Shown here: piece after piece, positions 45,721 through 52,495 of the stretch
How positions within the stretch are numbered: position 1 is the stretch's first letter
Layout of the letters: every line of letters starts with the position of its first letter
Assembly: GCF_900100605.1 (NCBI RefSeq)
Contig: NZ_FNCN01000010.1
Coordinates: 60,561 to 124,560, forward strand
Length of the DNA: 64,000 nt
Origin: Sinosporangium album
Lineage (GTDB): Bacteria; Actinomycetota; Actinomycetes; Streptosporangiales; Streptosporangiaceae
Reading direction: 5' to 3'
Made by a program: the position numbers and the translations under genes
The notes under the pieces: model-generated
Told to the model about the DNA's origin: nothing
Database searches by the model: none
The model's input: the letters and a program-made list of their open reading frames with translations, nothing else

Positions 45721-45771
45721 TCGTGAGGTCGTGAGGTCGTGAGGTCGTGAGGTCGTGAGGTCGTGAGGTCG
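45721..45771. repeat. Six tandem copies of TCGTGAGG
   Basis: Six perfect 8-bp units (45721-45768) plus TCG follow the stop codon of the TPR membrane gene, in the short gap to the convergent PPE-like gene. There are no spacers and no dyad symmetry, so it is a simple microsatellite-like array, prone to slippage. Confidence 0.9.
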
Positions 45772-45792
45772 CCGGCGTAGGGGCCTTGTCGT

Positions 45793-47280
45793 CTAGCCGA
45801 TGGTGTCGCCCACGACCCCATCGGTCTGGCCGACCCAGAGGTCGTCGTCCTCGCGGAGCCAGGTCGACGATTCGCGCTCCTGTGCTTCGCCGCCGGGGCC
45901 TGCGCCCATGCCGCCCATCGGCATGAACGGCATGGCGCCCATGCCGTTCGCACCGCCCGGCACACCGGCTCCCGCCGTACGGGCCCCGGGGGTTCCTTGG
46001 CCGCCGGGCGAACCGCCGTAGCCACCGGTACCCCCACCGGCACCGCCGGCACCGCCGCTGGTCGCGGGCATGCCGGGGGCGATGCCGGGTGTCACGGCCG
46101 GGATGGACGTGGCCGGGATGGACGTGGCCGGGATGGAGGACGTCGGGATGGAGGACGTCGGGACCTGGCCGATGGGGACGGAGGATGCGGGTGCCGGCGG
46201 GAAGGTCGGGACGGCCGCCGAAGGCTGGCCGGCCAAGGCGGTGGTGTCGTTCGGGTCGGTGACCCGGGGGACCTGCCCGGTGCCGGGGGTCGCGCCGCTC
46301 GGATCCGGCGTGGGCGTGGAACCCGGTGCGGGTACGGCGGGAGCCGACGAACCGGCCGTGTCCCCCGCCCCGGGCACACCTGGCACATCGGGCATGTCGG
46401 GGGTGCCTGATCGGCCCGCGCCGACCGATCCGGCACCGGCACCGCCCGCACCGCTGCCCGTGCCACCGACACCGCCGGCACCGCCGGCACTGCCGGCACT
46501 GCCGGCACTGCTGGACGGGTCAAATGCCGCCGGGCTGTACGGCGAGGAGCCGCCGGGGGAAGACCCTCCGGGTACGGCACCGCCGCCGCCCGCCGCCGAG
46601 CCGTACGCAGTCGAGTCGCCCCCGCCGAGCCCGCCGGTCTTGCCGCCCCCGGCCGGTGTCGCCGTGAAGGGGGCACCCTCAGGGGTCGACAGCTTGGGCA
46701 ACTCCTTGTGCACTTCCGAGGGCAGGAGCTCGTAGGTGTCGATCAGATCTCTGTTGAGCAGAGCCAGGTGCTTGCCGGCCAGTTCGTCCGGCGAGCCGAA
46801 CTGCGTGCCGCCGCCCATCACGCGGTAGTTGGAGGGGATGCTGTCGTCCATGGTGGACCCCCCGGCGCTCCAGCTTTGGGCGAGCGCTCCCAAATCCCAG
46901 CCCTCGTCGTTCACGAACCGCTGGTGTTCCGGCAGGACGTTCCTGCCGAGGTGCTCCAGCGGCCGGCCCATGTCGAAGAGGCGGTTCTGCAACTCGCGGA
47001 CTGTGGCGTGCAGCAGCCGGAGAGCCTTCTGGGCCTCGACCGACGCCTTGCCCTCCCAGCATGACGCGAGCTTCACGCTGATCTCTTCGAGGTCGTACTG
47101 AAGCTTGTACATCACGCCGCCGGCGTCGACGTAGGCGTTGCCCGCCTTCTCGATCCGCTTCGGGTCGAGCAGTTGGATCAACTGCTTGACCTGGGCGACG
47201 CTCCTGCCATCGTCGTCGACCCCCATGTCGGGACAGATGGCCTTGATGAGATGAGTTTTCTTGTCCCCGTTGTCTGCCAC
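45793..47280 (-). CDS. PPE-like type VII secretion substrate with low-complexity tail
   Basis: The 495-aa product has an all-helical N-terminal 200 residues with a WxG-type turn (KLASCWEGKASVEAQ) as in ESX substrates, then a long Gly/Ser/Pro/Ala region (about 220-460) and an acidic C-terminus (TWLREDDDLWVGQTDG). The tail contains tandem 15-bp units coding SIPTS/SIPAT. The layout resembles EspB/PPE proteins. The start is GTG at 47280, two bases after the upstream ESX-like stop, so the two are probably a secreted pair. Confidence 0.75.
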   Translation of the reverse strand: MADNGDKKTHLIKAICPDMGVDDDGRSVAQVKQLIQLLDPKRIEKAGNAYVDAGGVMYKLQYDLEEISVKLASCWEGKASVEAQKALRLLHATVRELQNRLFDMGRPLEHLGRNVLPEHQRFVNDEGWDLGALAQSWSAGGSTMDDSIPSNYRVMGGGTQFGSPDELAGKHLALLNRDLIDTYELLPSEVHKELPKLSTPEGAPFTATPAGGGKTGGLGGGDSTAYGSAAGGGGAVPGGSSPGGSSPYSPAAFDPSSSAGSAGSAGGAGGVGGTGSGAGGAGAGSVGAGRSGTPDMPDVPGVPGAGDTAGSSAPAVPAPGSTPTPDPSGATPGTGQVPRVTDPNDTTALAGQPSAAVPTFPPAPASSVPIGQVPTSSIPTSSIPATSIPATSIPAVTPGIAPGMPATSGGAGGAGGGTGGYGGSPGGQGTPGARTAGAGVPGGANGMGAMPFMPMGGMGAGPGGEAQERESSTWLREDDDLWVGQTDGVVGDTIG

Positions 47281-47282
47281 AT

Positions 47283-47687
47283 TTACCCCTTGCCGAGGTT
47301 CGCCTGACCTGCCCTGTCGTAGATGCCCGCGCCGACCTCGATCAAGGAGACAACCGCCTTCAAGCGGGCGGCGACATCGGTGTAGACCTGGGTGAACTCA
47401 CGGTTGGCGTCCTTCAGCGTGTCGAAGAAGGCGCTGCCTCCGTTCCAGCGGTCGACCCCCTTGACCAGGGAACCCTGGTCGGAAAGTTCGGTGTTGGCCG
47501 CGAGGTGGCTCAGCGACCCGGCACCCGACCCCTCCAGCGCCTTCAGCATGACTTCGAGCTCACCGGCGATCTTCTTGAGTTTGTCGGCACTGTAGACGAC
47601 TTCATCGCGTTCGGCCGTCAGGCCGGGCCAGTCCGACTCCAGGCTCCAGCCCCCGTAGCCGGCGGGCACATCAGCAGCATCCGCCAC
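47283..47687 (-). CDS. ESX/WXG100-like helical protein
   Basis: A 134-aa helical protein: EVVYSADKLKKIAGELEVML, then GSLSHLAANTELSDQGSLVK, VDRWNGGSAFFDTLKDANRE (WNGG as the WxG turn), then EFTQVYTDVAARLKAVVSLI. Such proteins pair with a PE/PPE- or EspB-like partner for ESX export. I start it at GTG 47687, with GGAG five bases upstream; a further in-frame ATG at 47714 has no ribosome site. Divergent from eccB, 123 bp apart. Confidence 0.72.
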   Translation of the reverse strand: MADAADVPAGYGGWSLESDWPGLTAERDEVVYSADKLKKIAGELEVMLKALEGSGAGSLSHLAANTELSDQGSLVKGVDRWNGGSAFFDTLKDANREFTQVYTDVAARLKAVVSLIEVGAGIYDRAGQANLGKG

Positions 47688-47810
47688 AACATCTCCCCGT
47701 GAACGACAGAGCACAGAGACTAGCGAAAGGGAGGCAAACCGTACAGAAACATCTTGGATCGCTCGATTGCACTTCTAAGCTGTCTCAACAATCCGCGTGA
47801 AGGGAGTGAC

Positions 47811-49205
47811 GTGCAGACCCGCAAGGATCTCTACCAGGCACACCGGCTGATGGTGCAGCGCATGGGCATGGCACTCCTCCAGGGTGAACCCGACGTGCCT
47901 GAGTCCCCGATGCGCCGCCAGAACGTGGCGATGTTCAGCGGAGTGCTCATCGCCGTACTCATCGTGGCGGGCTTCGGGATCTGGGGGCTGCTGAAACCCG
48001 GCAACGCCACCAAACTCGAAGAGCCAGGGCAGCTGCTGATCGAGGAGGAGACCGGCGCCGCCTACGTCTACAGCCAGGAGCGGGGACAACTGCTGCCCGC
48101 CGCCAACTACGTCTCCGCGCGGCTGCTACTCGACGCGAACCAGGTGAAAGTGCGCAACGTGACCGCGGCCTCGCTCGCGGCCTTCAGACGCGGCCCGACA
48201 GTGGGCATCGCGGGCGCACCGGACTCGCTGCCCGCCAAGGACAAACTGGTCAAAGGCCCGTGGTCGGCCTGCATCGCCGACGGGCCCGCCCAAGTGAACG
48301 GGCGCAAGACGTACGTCACACTGGTGGGCGGGCAGGACGTCGGCGGCCGGCCGGTCGGCGGGGCGGCGATAGCCGTACGCGACGACCAGAGGCAGGCGTG
48401 GGTGCTGTGGAACGACCGCCGCATGCGGATCAGCGCCGACGGGCTGCGCTCCCTCGGCGCGACAACGCAGCGCAACGTGCCCGCGACATGGATCAACGCC
48501 ATCCCCGAAGGCCCCGAGTTCCGGGCGCGCGGCATCGCCGACCGAGGCCGCAAGGTGCCGGGCGCGGGCAAAGTCGGCCAGGTGTTCAAAGCGCCCGCCG
48601 CCGCGGGCGCCCCCGAACGCTGGTATGTCCTCCTCCAGGATGGCTACGCCCAGATCACCGTCACCGAGGCCAGACTGCTGCTGGACGACAAGCAGACGAA
48701 ACGCGCATACGGCAGCGAGCGCGTGGCGCCGATCGACATCGACACGGCCACGGCCAACGCCACCGTGTCCAAGCAGCAGGCGAACACCGGGCTCCCCGCC
48801 ACCATGCCCCAACTGATCACCCCGCCGTCCGCCTCACCGATCTGCGCGGTCTACGCCGACACCCAGAAAGGCTCCATGAAAGCCACCCTGGCCGTCGGCG
48901 GCACCATGACCGTCCCCGCCCCGAGGACCGGCGGCGGCACCGGCAAACTCGACCAGGTCGTCCTGCCTCCCGGCACGGCCGCCGTCGCCGGACGGCTACC
49001 GGGCGAGAACCTCGCCTCGGCGATCAACACGTACTTCCTCATCACCGACCAAGGCCGCCAGTTCCCCCTCAAGACACCCGAAGTCCTGGAGAAACTCGGC
49101 TACGACAGCGCGTCCGTCGCCCCGGTCCCCGGCAACCTGCTCGACCTGATCCCCCAGGGACCCGTGCTCGACCCCGCCGCCGCGCTCGCCCCGATCCAGC
49201 AGTGA
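47811..49205 (+). CDS. eccB: Type VII secretion protein EccB
   Basis: The 464-aa product matches EccB: QTRKDLYQAHRLMVQRMGMA at the N-terminus, one TM segment (VAMFSGVLIAVLIVAGFGIW, about residues 40-60), then the repeated extracytoplasmic beta domains with RPVGGAAIAVRDDQRQAWVL, YVLLQDGYAQITVTEARLLL and paired cysteines. EccB is a core ESX membrane component together with EccC, EccD and EccE. The GTG at 47811 follows AAGGGAG. Other core genes are not in this window. Confidence 0.93.
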   Translation: MQTRKDLYQAHRLMVQRMGMALLQGEPDVPESPMRRQNVAMFSGVLIAVLIVAGFGIWGLLKPGNATKLEEPGQLLIEEETGAAYVYSQERGQLLPAANYVSARLLLDANQVKVRNVTAASLAAFRRGPTVGIAGAPDSLPAKDKLVKGPWSACIADGPAQVNGRKTYVTLVGGQDVGGRPVGGAAIAVRDDQRQAWVLWNDRRMRISADGLRSLGATTQRNVPATWINAIPEGPEFRARGIADRGRKVPGAGKVGQVFKAPAAAGAPERWYVLLQDGYAQITVTEARLLLDDKQTKRAYGSERVAPIDIDTATANATVSKQQANTGLPATMPQLITPPSASPICAVYADTQKGSMKATLAVGGTMTVPAPRTGGGTGKLDQVVLPPGTAAVAGRLPGENLASAINTYFLITDQGRQFPLKTPEVLEKLGYDSASVAPVPGNLLDLIPQGPVLDPAAALAPIQQ

Positions 49206-49213
49206 CACCACGA

Positions 49214-49261
49214 GCGCCGAGCCCGCCCGCGCCACGCGCGCCGAGCCCGCCCGCGCCACGC
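49214..49261. repeat. Two tandem 24-bp repeats after eccB
   Basis: A 24-bp unit beginning GCGCCGAGCCCGCC is repeated twice in tandem (49214-49237, 49238-49261) and a third copy starts at 49262. A 16-bp perfect palindrome GGGCGCCGCGGCGCCC follows at 49338-49353, between eccB and the convergent gene, and may help termination. Confidence 0.7.
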
Positions 49262-49358
49262 GCGCCACGCCGTACGGCACAGCCCGCCCGGCCCCACCCG
49301 CCGCACGCGTCCCCCTCCATCCAGGGGGACGCTCCTCGGGCGCCGCGGCGCCCCGCCG

Positions 49359-49820
49359 TCACGGCGCCTCGTAGCCGTCCCGGTAGATCTCCATCTCCTC
49401 CAGCAGCCGGGCCCTGGTGAAAAGCTTCGGGTTGGCGAAGTAGGCCGCCCGCCCGTCCGGCGTCCAGAAGGCCGAGGCGGGCACCTCCCCCGCCTCCGGC
49501 GGCAGGAACTTCAGCACCTCCCGCAGAGCCTCACTGGCATACACCCAGTTCAGCGTGTCGCCCTCGACGAACGCCCGCGTGGCGTACTCCGAGGCGACCC
49601 TCGCCCACTGGCCCGCGTCGAGCAGCTCCGACGGCCCCACCCCGAACCGCGCCCCCGCGTCCCGGGCCGCCGCCTCATCGGCGTAGGGCACCTCGACCTC
49701 GAACGTGTCGTCGACGACCACCGCCCACGACTCCGCGTCCTCGCGGAGGGACGTGTCCACGGCCCCCCGCCTGCTCGTGATGTAGATGCTCGCCTCGGCG
49801 AGCGTCCTGGCGCGCTCCAC
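49359..49820 (-). CDS. Hypothetical protein, paralogue of the upstream gene
   Basis: The 153-aa soluble protein has no domain I recognise. It shares the pattern SELLDAGQWARVASEYATRA, REVLKFLPPEAGEVPASAFW and RARLLEEMEIYRDGY with the C-terminal half of its neighbour at 49824-50474, so the two are tandem duplicates. The start is GTG at 49820, 3 bases after the neighbour stop. Position in the type VII locus suggests a role with the secreted proteins, for example as immunity or chaperone protein, but this is only positional. Confidence 0.6.
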   Translation of the reverse strand: MERARTLAEASIYITSRRGAVDTSLREDAESWAVVVDDTFEVEVPYADEAAARDAGARFGVGPSELLDAGQWARVASEYATRAFVEGDTLNWVYASEALREVLKFLPPEAGEVPASAFWTPDGRAAYFANPKLFTRARLLEEMEIYRDGYEAP

Positions 49821-49823
49821 GCG

Positions 49824-50474
49824 CTACCCCTCCTCGTCTTGCCGCTTGTCCTGAGGCGCGTCCTCGCCTTGCCGCTTGTCCTGAGGCGCGTCCTGACCTC
49901 GGTCCTGAGACGCGTCCTGATCCGGGGCGGGGCTCTGGTCGGGGCGCGGGGCCCGGTTCAGTTCCCGGTGCAGGTCAAGGTAGGTGTCGCGAACGACTTC
50001 GAGCCGCTCGCGGCGGAACCGCCCCGGCTCGACCTCGCGGAACTCCACCCCGCGTTCCGTCCAGAACCCGTGGTCGGGCACCCGCTCCTGGTCCTCGGGG
50101 ATGAACTTGAGCACCTCCTCAACGGCCGCGCGCGCCATCGACAGCGCGTGGCCGGCGTTCTCCGCGTCGGGCGGCACGTTGGAGGCGACCCGGTCGGACA
50201 CCAACAGCCACTCCCCCGCGTCGAGCAGTTGCGAGGGTTCGGCTCCGCCGTACGTGGGCCAGCCCTTCGGGAACGTCTCGCGGTTGGGCAGTGCGAACGT
50301 GTATTCGCGTTCGGCTCCGCATTCCGCGCAGGCGCCGCCGTAGCGGGCGGCGAGCCCCCCGGCGTCGGTGATCGTGCTCTTCTCCCAGTCGGTCTCCATC
50401 GAGCCGCACTCGCACGGGTGCAGGTCGAGGTAGAGGAGGGCTTCGTCGCGTGTGCGCGCCACGGGATATGTCAC
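49824..50474 (-). CDS. Hypothetical protein with Cys4 zinc-ribbon-like N-terminus
   Basis: The 216-aa protein has an N-terminal CECG...CAEC pattern (LHPCECGSMETDW, then GGACAECGAEREYTFALP), a likely zinc ribbon. It then has the shared domain SQLLDAGEWLLVSDRVASNV, VEEVLKFIPEDQERVPDHGF and RERLEVVRDTYLDLHREL. The C-terminus is a charged repeat (QDKRQGEDAP/QDKRQDEEG, from tandem 30-bp units near 49831-49890). Start chosen at GTG 50474, though TTG at 50483 is possible. Divergent from the SseB-domain gene, 49 bp apart. Confidence 0.6.
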   Translation of the reverse strand: MTYPVARTRDEALLYLDLHPCECGSMETDWEKSTITDAGGLAARYGGACAECGAEREYTFALPNRETFPKGWPTYGGAEPSQLLDAGEWLLVSDRVASNVPPDAENAGHALSMARAAVEEVLKFIPEDQERVPDHGFWTERGVEFREVEPGRFRRERLEVVRDTYLDLHRELNRAPRPDQSPAPDQDASQDRGQDAPQDKRQGEDAPQDKRQDEEG

Positions 50475-50523
50475 CTTCGTCAACCTACCTACAGGAACGG
50501 CGAGCCCACTAGGGTGACGGCCC

Positions 50524-51666
50524 ATGAACGCCTCCAGCCCGTTCGAGGAAGCGCTGTTCAAAGCCCACGCCGGCGACGACTTGACGTTGTGCCTGGCGCT
50601 GCTGCGTGAGGCCGACTTCGCCTTCCCGATCGACGTGAACGCCGCACATGTCGCATGGCCGGCCTTCGACGGGCCGGACCGCACATGGATCCTGGCCTTC
50701 ACCTCGGCGGAGGCCATGCGGACCGTGACAGGGCTTGAGCACCACCGGATCGTGTCCCTGGTGGAGCTGGCCGCGGGCTGGCCCGACCTCGCCTTCGGGC
50801 TGGCGGTCAACCCGGGCCTGCCGGTCTCGTTCCATCTGGAGTCGGGCACGGTCGCCCGGCTCGCCGTTCCCACCTTGGAGCAGGACCACGCGGCGGGCCA
50901 CGCCGTACCGACCGTGCAGATGCTGCTGCGCCCCAGGGACATCCCGACCCTGCTGGCGAGCGAGTCGCCTCGGGTCTCCGGCTACTGCCACCACGCGATG
51001 GACGTCGAGCACGTCGCGACGCCTTCCCTGCTGACCGACGCCCTGTTGCGCGACGAGGCGCTCACCGAGCAGGGCTCGGTCAACATCCTGCGCTGGCCCG
51101 CCGCCGGACCGGTCCTCTACCGCACGCCGTACGGCGGGCCGCACGGCTGGGCCGAGGAGGAGGAGCCGTTCACCGGCATGGGCCTGGCGCCGAACGTGAA
51201 CCACGTCATCCGGGAGTACAAGGTCGACGGCGTCGGCCTGCCGTACGGCAGCGAGATCGTGGAACTCACCGCCGACGGCGAGGAGATCCTGCAGGCCAGG
51301 TTCGAGCATCGGGTCGGCGGGCGGTGGCACGGCTACCGGGCGCGGTGGCGGGACGGCGAGCACGACGTCCTGCCCGAGCTGCGCGAGGGCCGCTGGTGGG
51401 TACGGCTGGGCGACGGCACGGCGGTCCCCGCCGAGGAGTGCGAGGAGCTCCGGTTCGTCACAGCCGTCTGCGAGTGGGCGGGGGCACCGTTCCAGGTGGT
51501 GGACGAGCGGGATGGGGAACTGCTGCTGGAATACACCGGCGGGCGGGTGTCGGTCGCCCGTGACCTGGGGCTGGAGCGGGTCGACCGGGGGGTTCACCGG
51601 CGCTGGACGGCGGAGGACGAGATCAGGGGGCTTCGGGAACACACCGTCACTGTGGATTTCAGGTAA
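50524..51666 (+). CDS. SseB N-terminal domain protein
   Basis: The 380-aa soluble protein has an SseB-like first domain (FEEALFKAHAGDDLTLCLAL, then WILAFTSAEAMRTVTGLEHH and RIVSLVELAAGWPDLAFGLA). A second domain of unknown kind follows, with many WRVG/EL-type beta strands (HGYRARWRDGEHDVL, EGRWWVRLGDGTAVP). SseB-domain proteins are often encoded beside ESX genes in actinomycetes, with no established function. The ATG at 50524 lies next to the divergent promoter. Confidence 0.7.
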   Translation: MNASSPFEEALFKAHAGDDLTLCLALLREADFAFPIDVNAAHVAWPAFDGPDRTWILAFTSAEAMRTVTGLEHHRIVSLVELAAGWPDLAFGLAVNPGLPVSFHLESGTVARLAVPTLEQDHAAGHAVPTVQMLLRPRDIPTLLASESPRVSGYCHHAMDVEHVATPSLLTDALLRDEALTEQGSVNILRWPAAGPVLYRTPYGGPHGWAEEEEPFTGMGLAPNVNHVIREYKVDGVGLPYGSEIVELTADGEEILQARFEHRVGGRWHGYRARWRDGEHDVLPELREGRWWVRLGDGTAVPAEECEELRFVTAVCEWAGAPFQVVDERDGELLLEYTGGRVSVARDLGLERVDRGVHRRWTAEDEIRGLREHTVTVDFR

Positions 51667-51669
51667 CGC

Positions 51670-51753
51670 GAAAGTTAACTTTCAACTCTTCCGAAAAAAT
51701 GGTTGTTCTTGATAGCTTTCGCCCCAGTAGCGCCGGACTGGGGGAGCGACTAC
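51670..51753 (+). promoter_or_regulatory. AT-rich promoter with perfect palindrome ahead of ybaB
   Basis: GAAAGTTAACTTTC (51670-51683) is a perfect 14-bp palindrome in an unusually A/T-rich stretch of this genome, followed by CCGAAAAAATGG and TTGTTCTTGATAGC. It lies 70 bases ahead of the YbaB gene. The palindrome is a candidate operator for the ybaB-ESX-giant protein operon. Confidence 0.5.
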
Positions 51754-52170
51754 GTGGATTACACCGATGCTGCCGGTTTACAGGCTTATGCCGATGAGCT
51801 GCGCTCTGCCTTCATGAAGATGCAGGGTGAGGCCAGAACCCTGCACCAACAGGCCCGTGCCATCCAGGTCACCGAGACCTCACGGGACGGCCTGGTGTCG
51901 GCGACCGTGGGCGTGCGGGGCGACCTGATCAGGCTTGACCTCGACCCTCGCATATTCCGACGGCCCGACGCGCGCGGCCTGGCCGACACGATCACCGAGA
52001 CCCTGCGGCGGGCGAGCGCCAAAGCCGCCGACGCCGTCGTCGAACTCTTCGAACCACTGGCGCCGGCCGAGCAGGTGCGGGCCCAGCTCGACGGTGACCT
52101 CGACGCCATGATGGGCCACCTCGCCGACCAGATGGCTGGAAAGAGGCCCCGCCATGGCGAACAAACCTGA
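51754..52170 (+). CDS. YbaB/EbfC-family protein
   Basis: The 138-aa product has the YbaB fold: LQAYADELRSAFMKMQGEAR helix, then ETSRDGLVSATVGVRGDLIR and LDLDPRIFRRPDARGLADTI, helices to the end. YbaB proteins bind nucleoid DNA, but many actinobacterial copies are encoded inside ESX loci. The GTG at 51754 has GGGGAG 7 bases upstream. It overlaps the following ESX-like gene by 17 bases. Confidence 0.75.
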   Translation: MDYTDAAGLQAYADELRSAFMKMQGEARTLHQQARAIQVTETSRDGLVSATVGVRGDLIRLDLDPRIFRRPDARGLADTITETLRRASAKAADAVVELFEPLAPAEQVRAQLDGDLDAMMGHLADQMAGKRPRHGEQT

Positions 52171-52480
52171 CCTGCGCGTCGCCAAGCCCATCGCCACCGG
52201 CCTGGCCCAACTGGAGGCAGCGGGCACCGGCCTCGCCAACCGCTGGCCCGCCATACGAGACCGCATCCGCGCGCTCAGCGCGGCCGAGCCGTGGGGCGAC
52301 GGGGCGGAGGCTACGTCGTTCCTGACGAACTACCTGGCGAACGGTGGGCCCGACGGACTGCTTCACGAGACGGACAGACTCGTCAAGCAGGTCGGCGACC
52401 TCGCCCCCCGCATGCGTACGACGATCGCCAACACCTTGAACGCTGACGCGGCGAACGAAGCGTCGCTGCGCAAAATTTAA
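52154..52480 (+). CDS. WXG100-like ESX protein
   Basis: A 108-aa helical hairpin with PWGDGAEATSFLTNYL (WGDG turn) between two helices (ATGLAQLEAAGTGLANRWPA and LLHETDRLVKQVGDLAPRMR). Size and layout are those of ESX-type partner proteins. It lies 15 bases ahead of the giant gene and is probably its secretion partner. The ATG at 52154 overlaps the preceding gene. Confidence 0.65.
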   Translation: MANKPDLRVAKPIATGLAQLEAAGTGLANRWPAIRDRIRALSAAEPWGDGAEATSFLTNYLANGGPDGLLHETDRLVKQVGDLAPRMRTTIANTLNADAANEASLRKI

Positions 52481-52495
52481 CCGGAGCGGGACGCC

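Noticed and set aside
45721..45771. CRISPR-like array
   Set aside because: Units are contiguous 8-mers with no spacers and no cas genes near.
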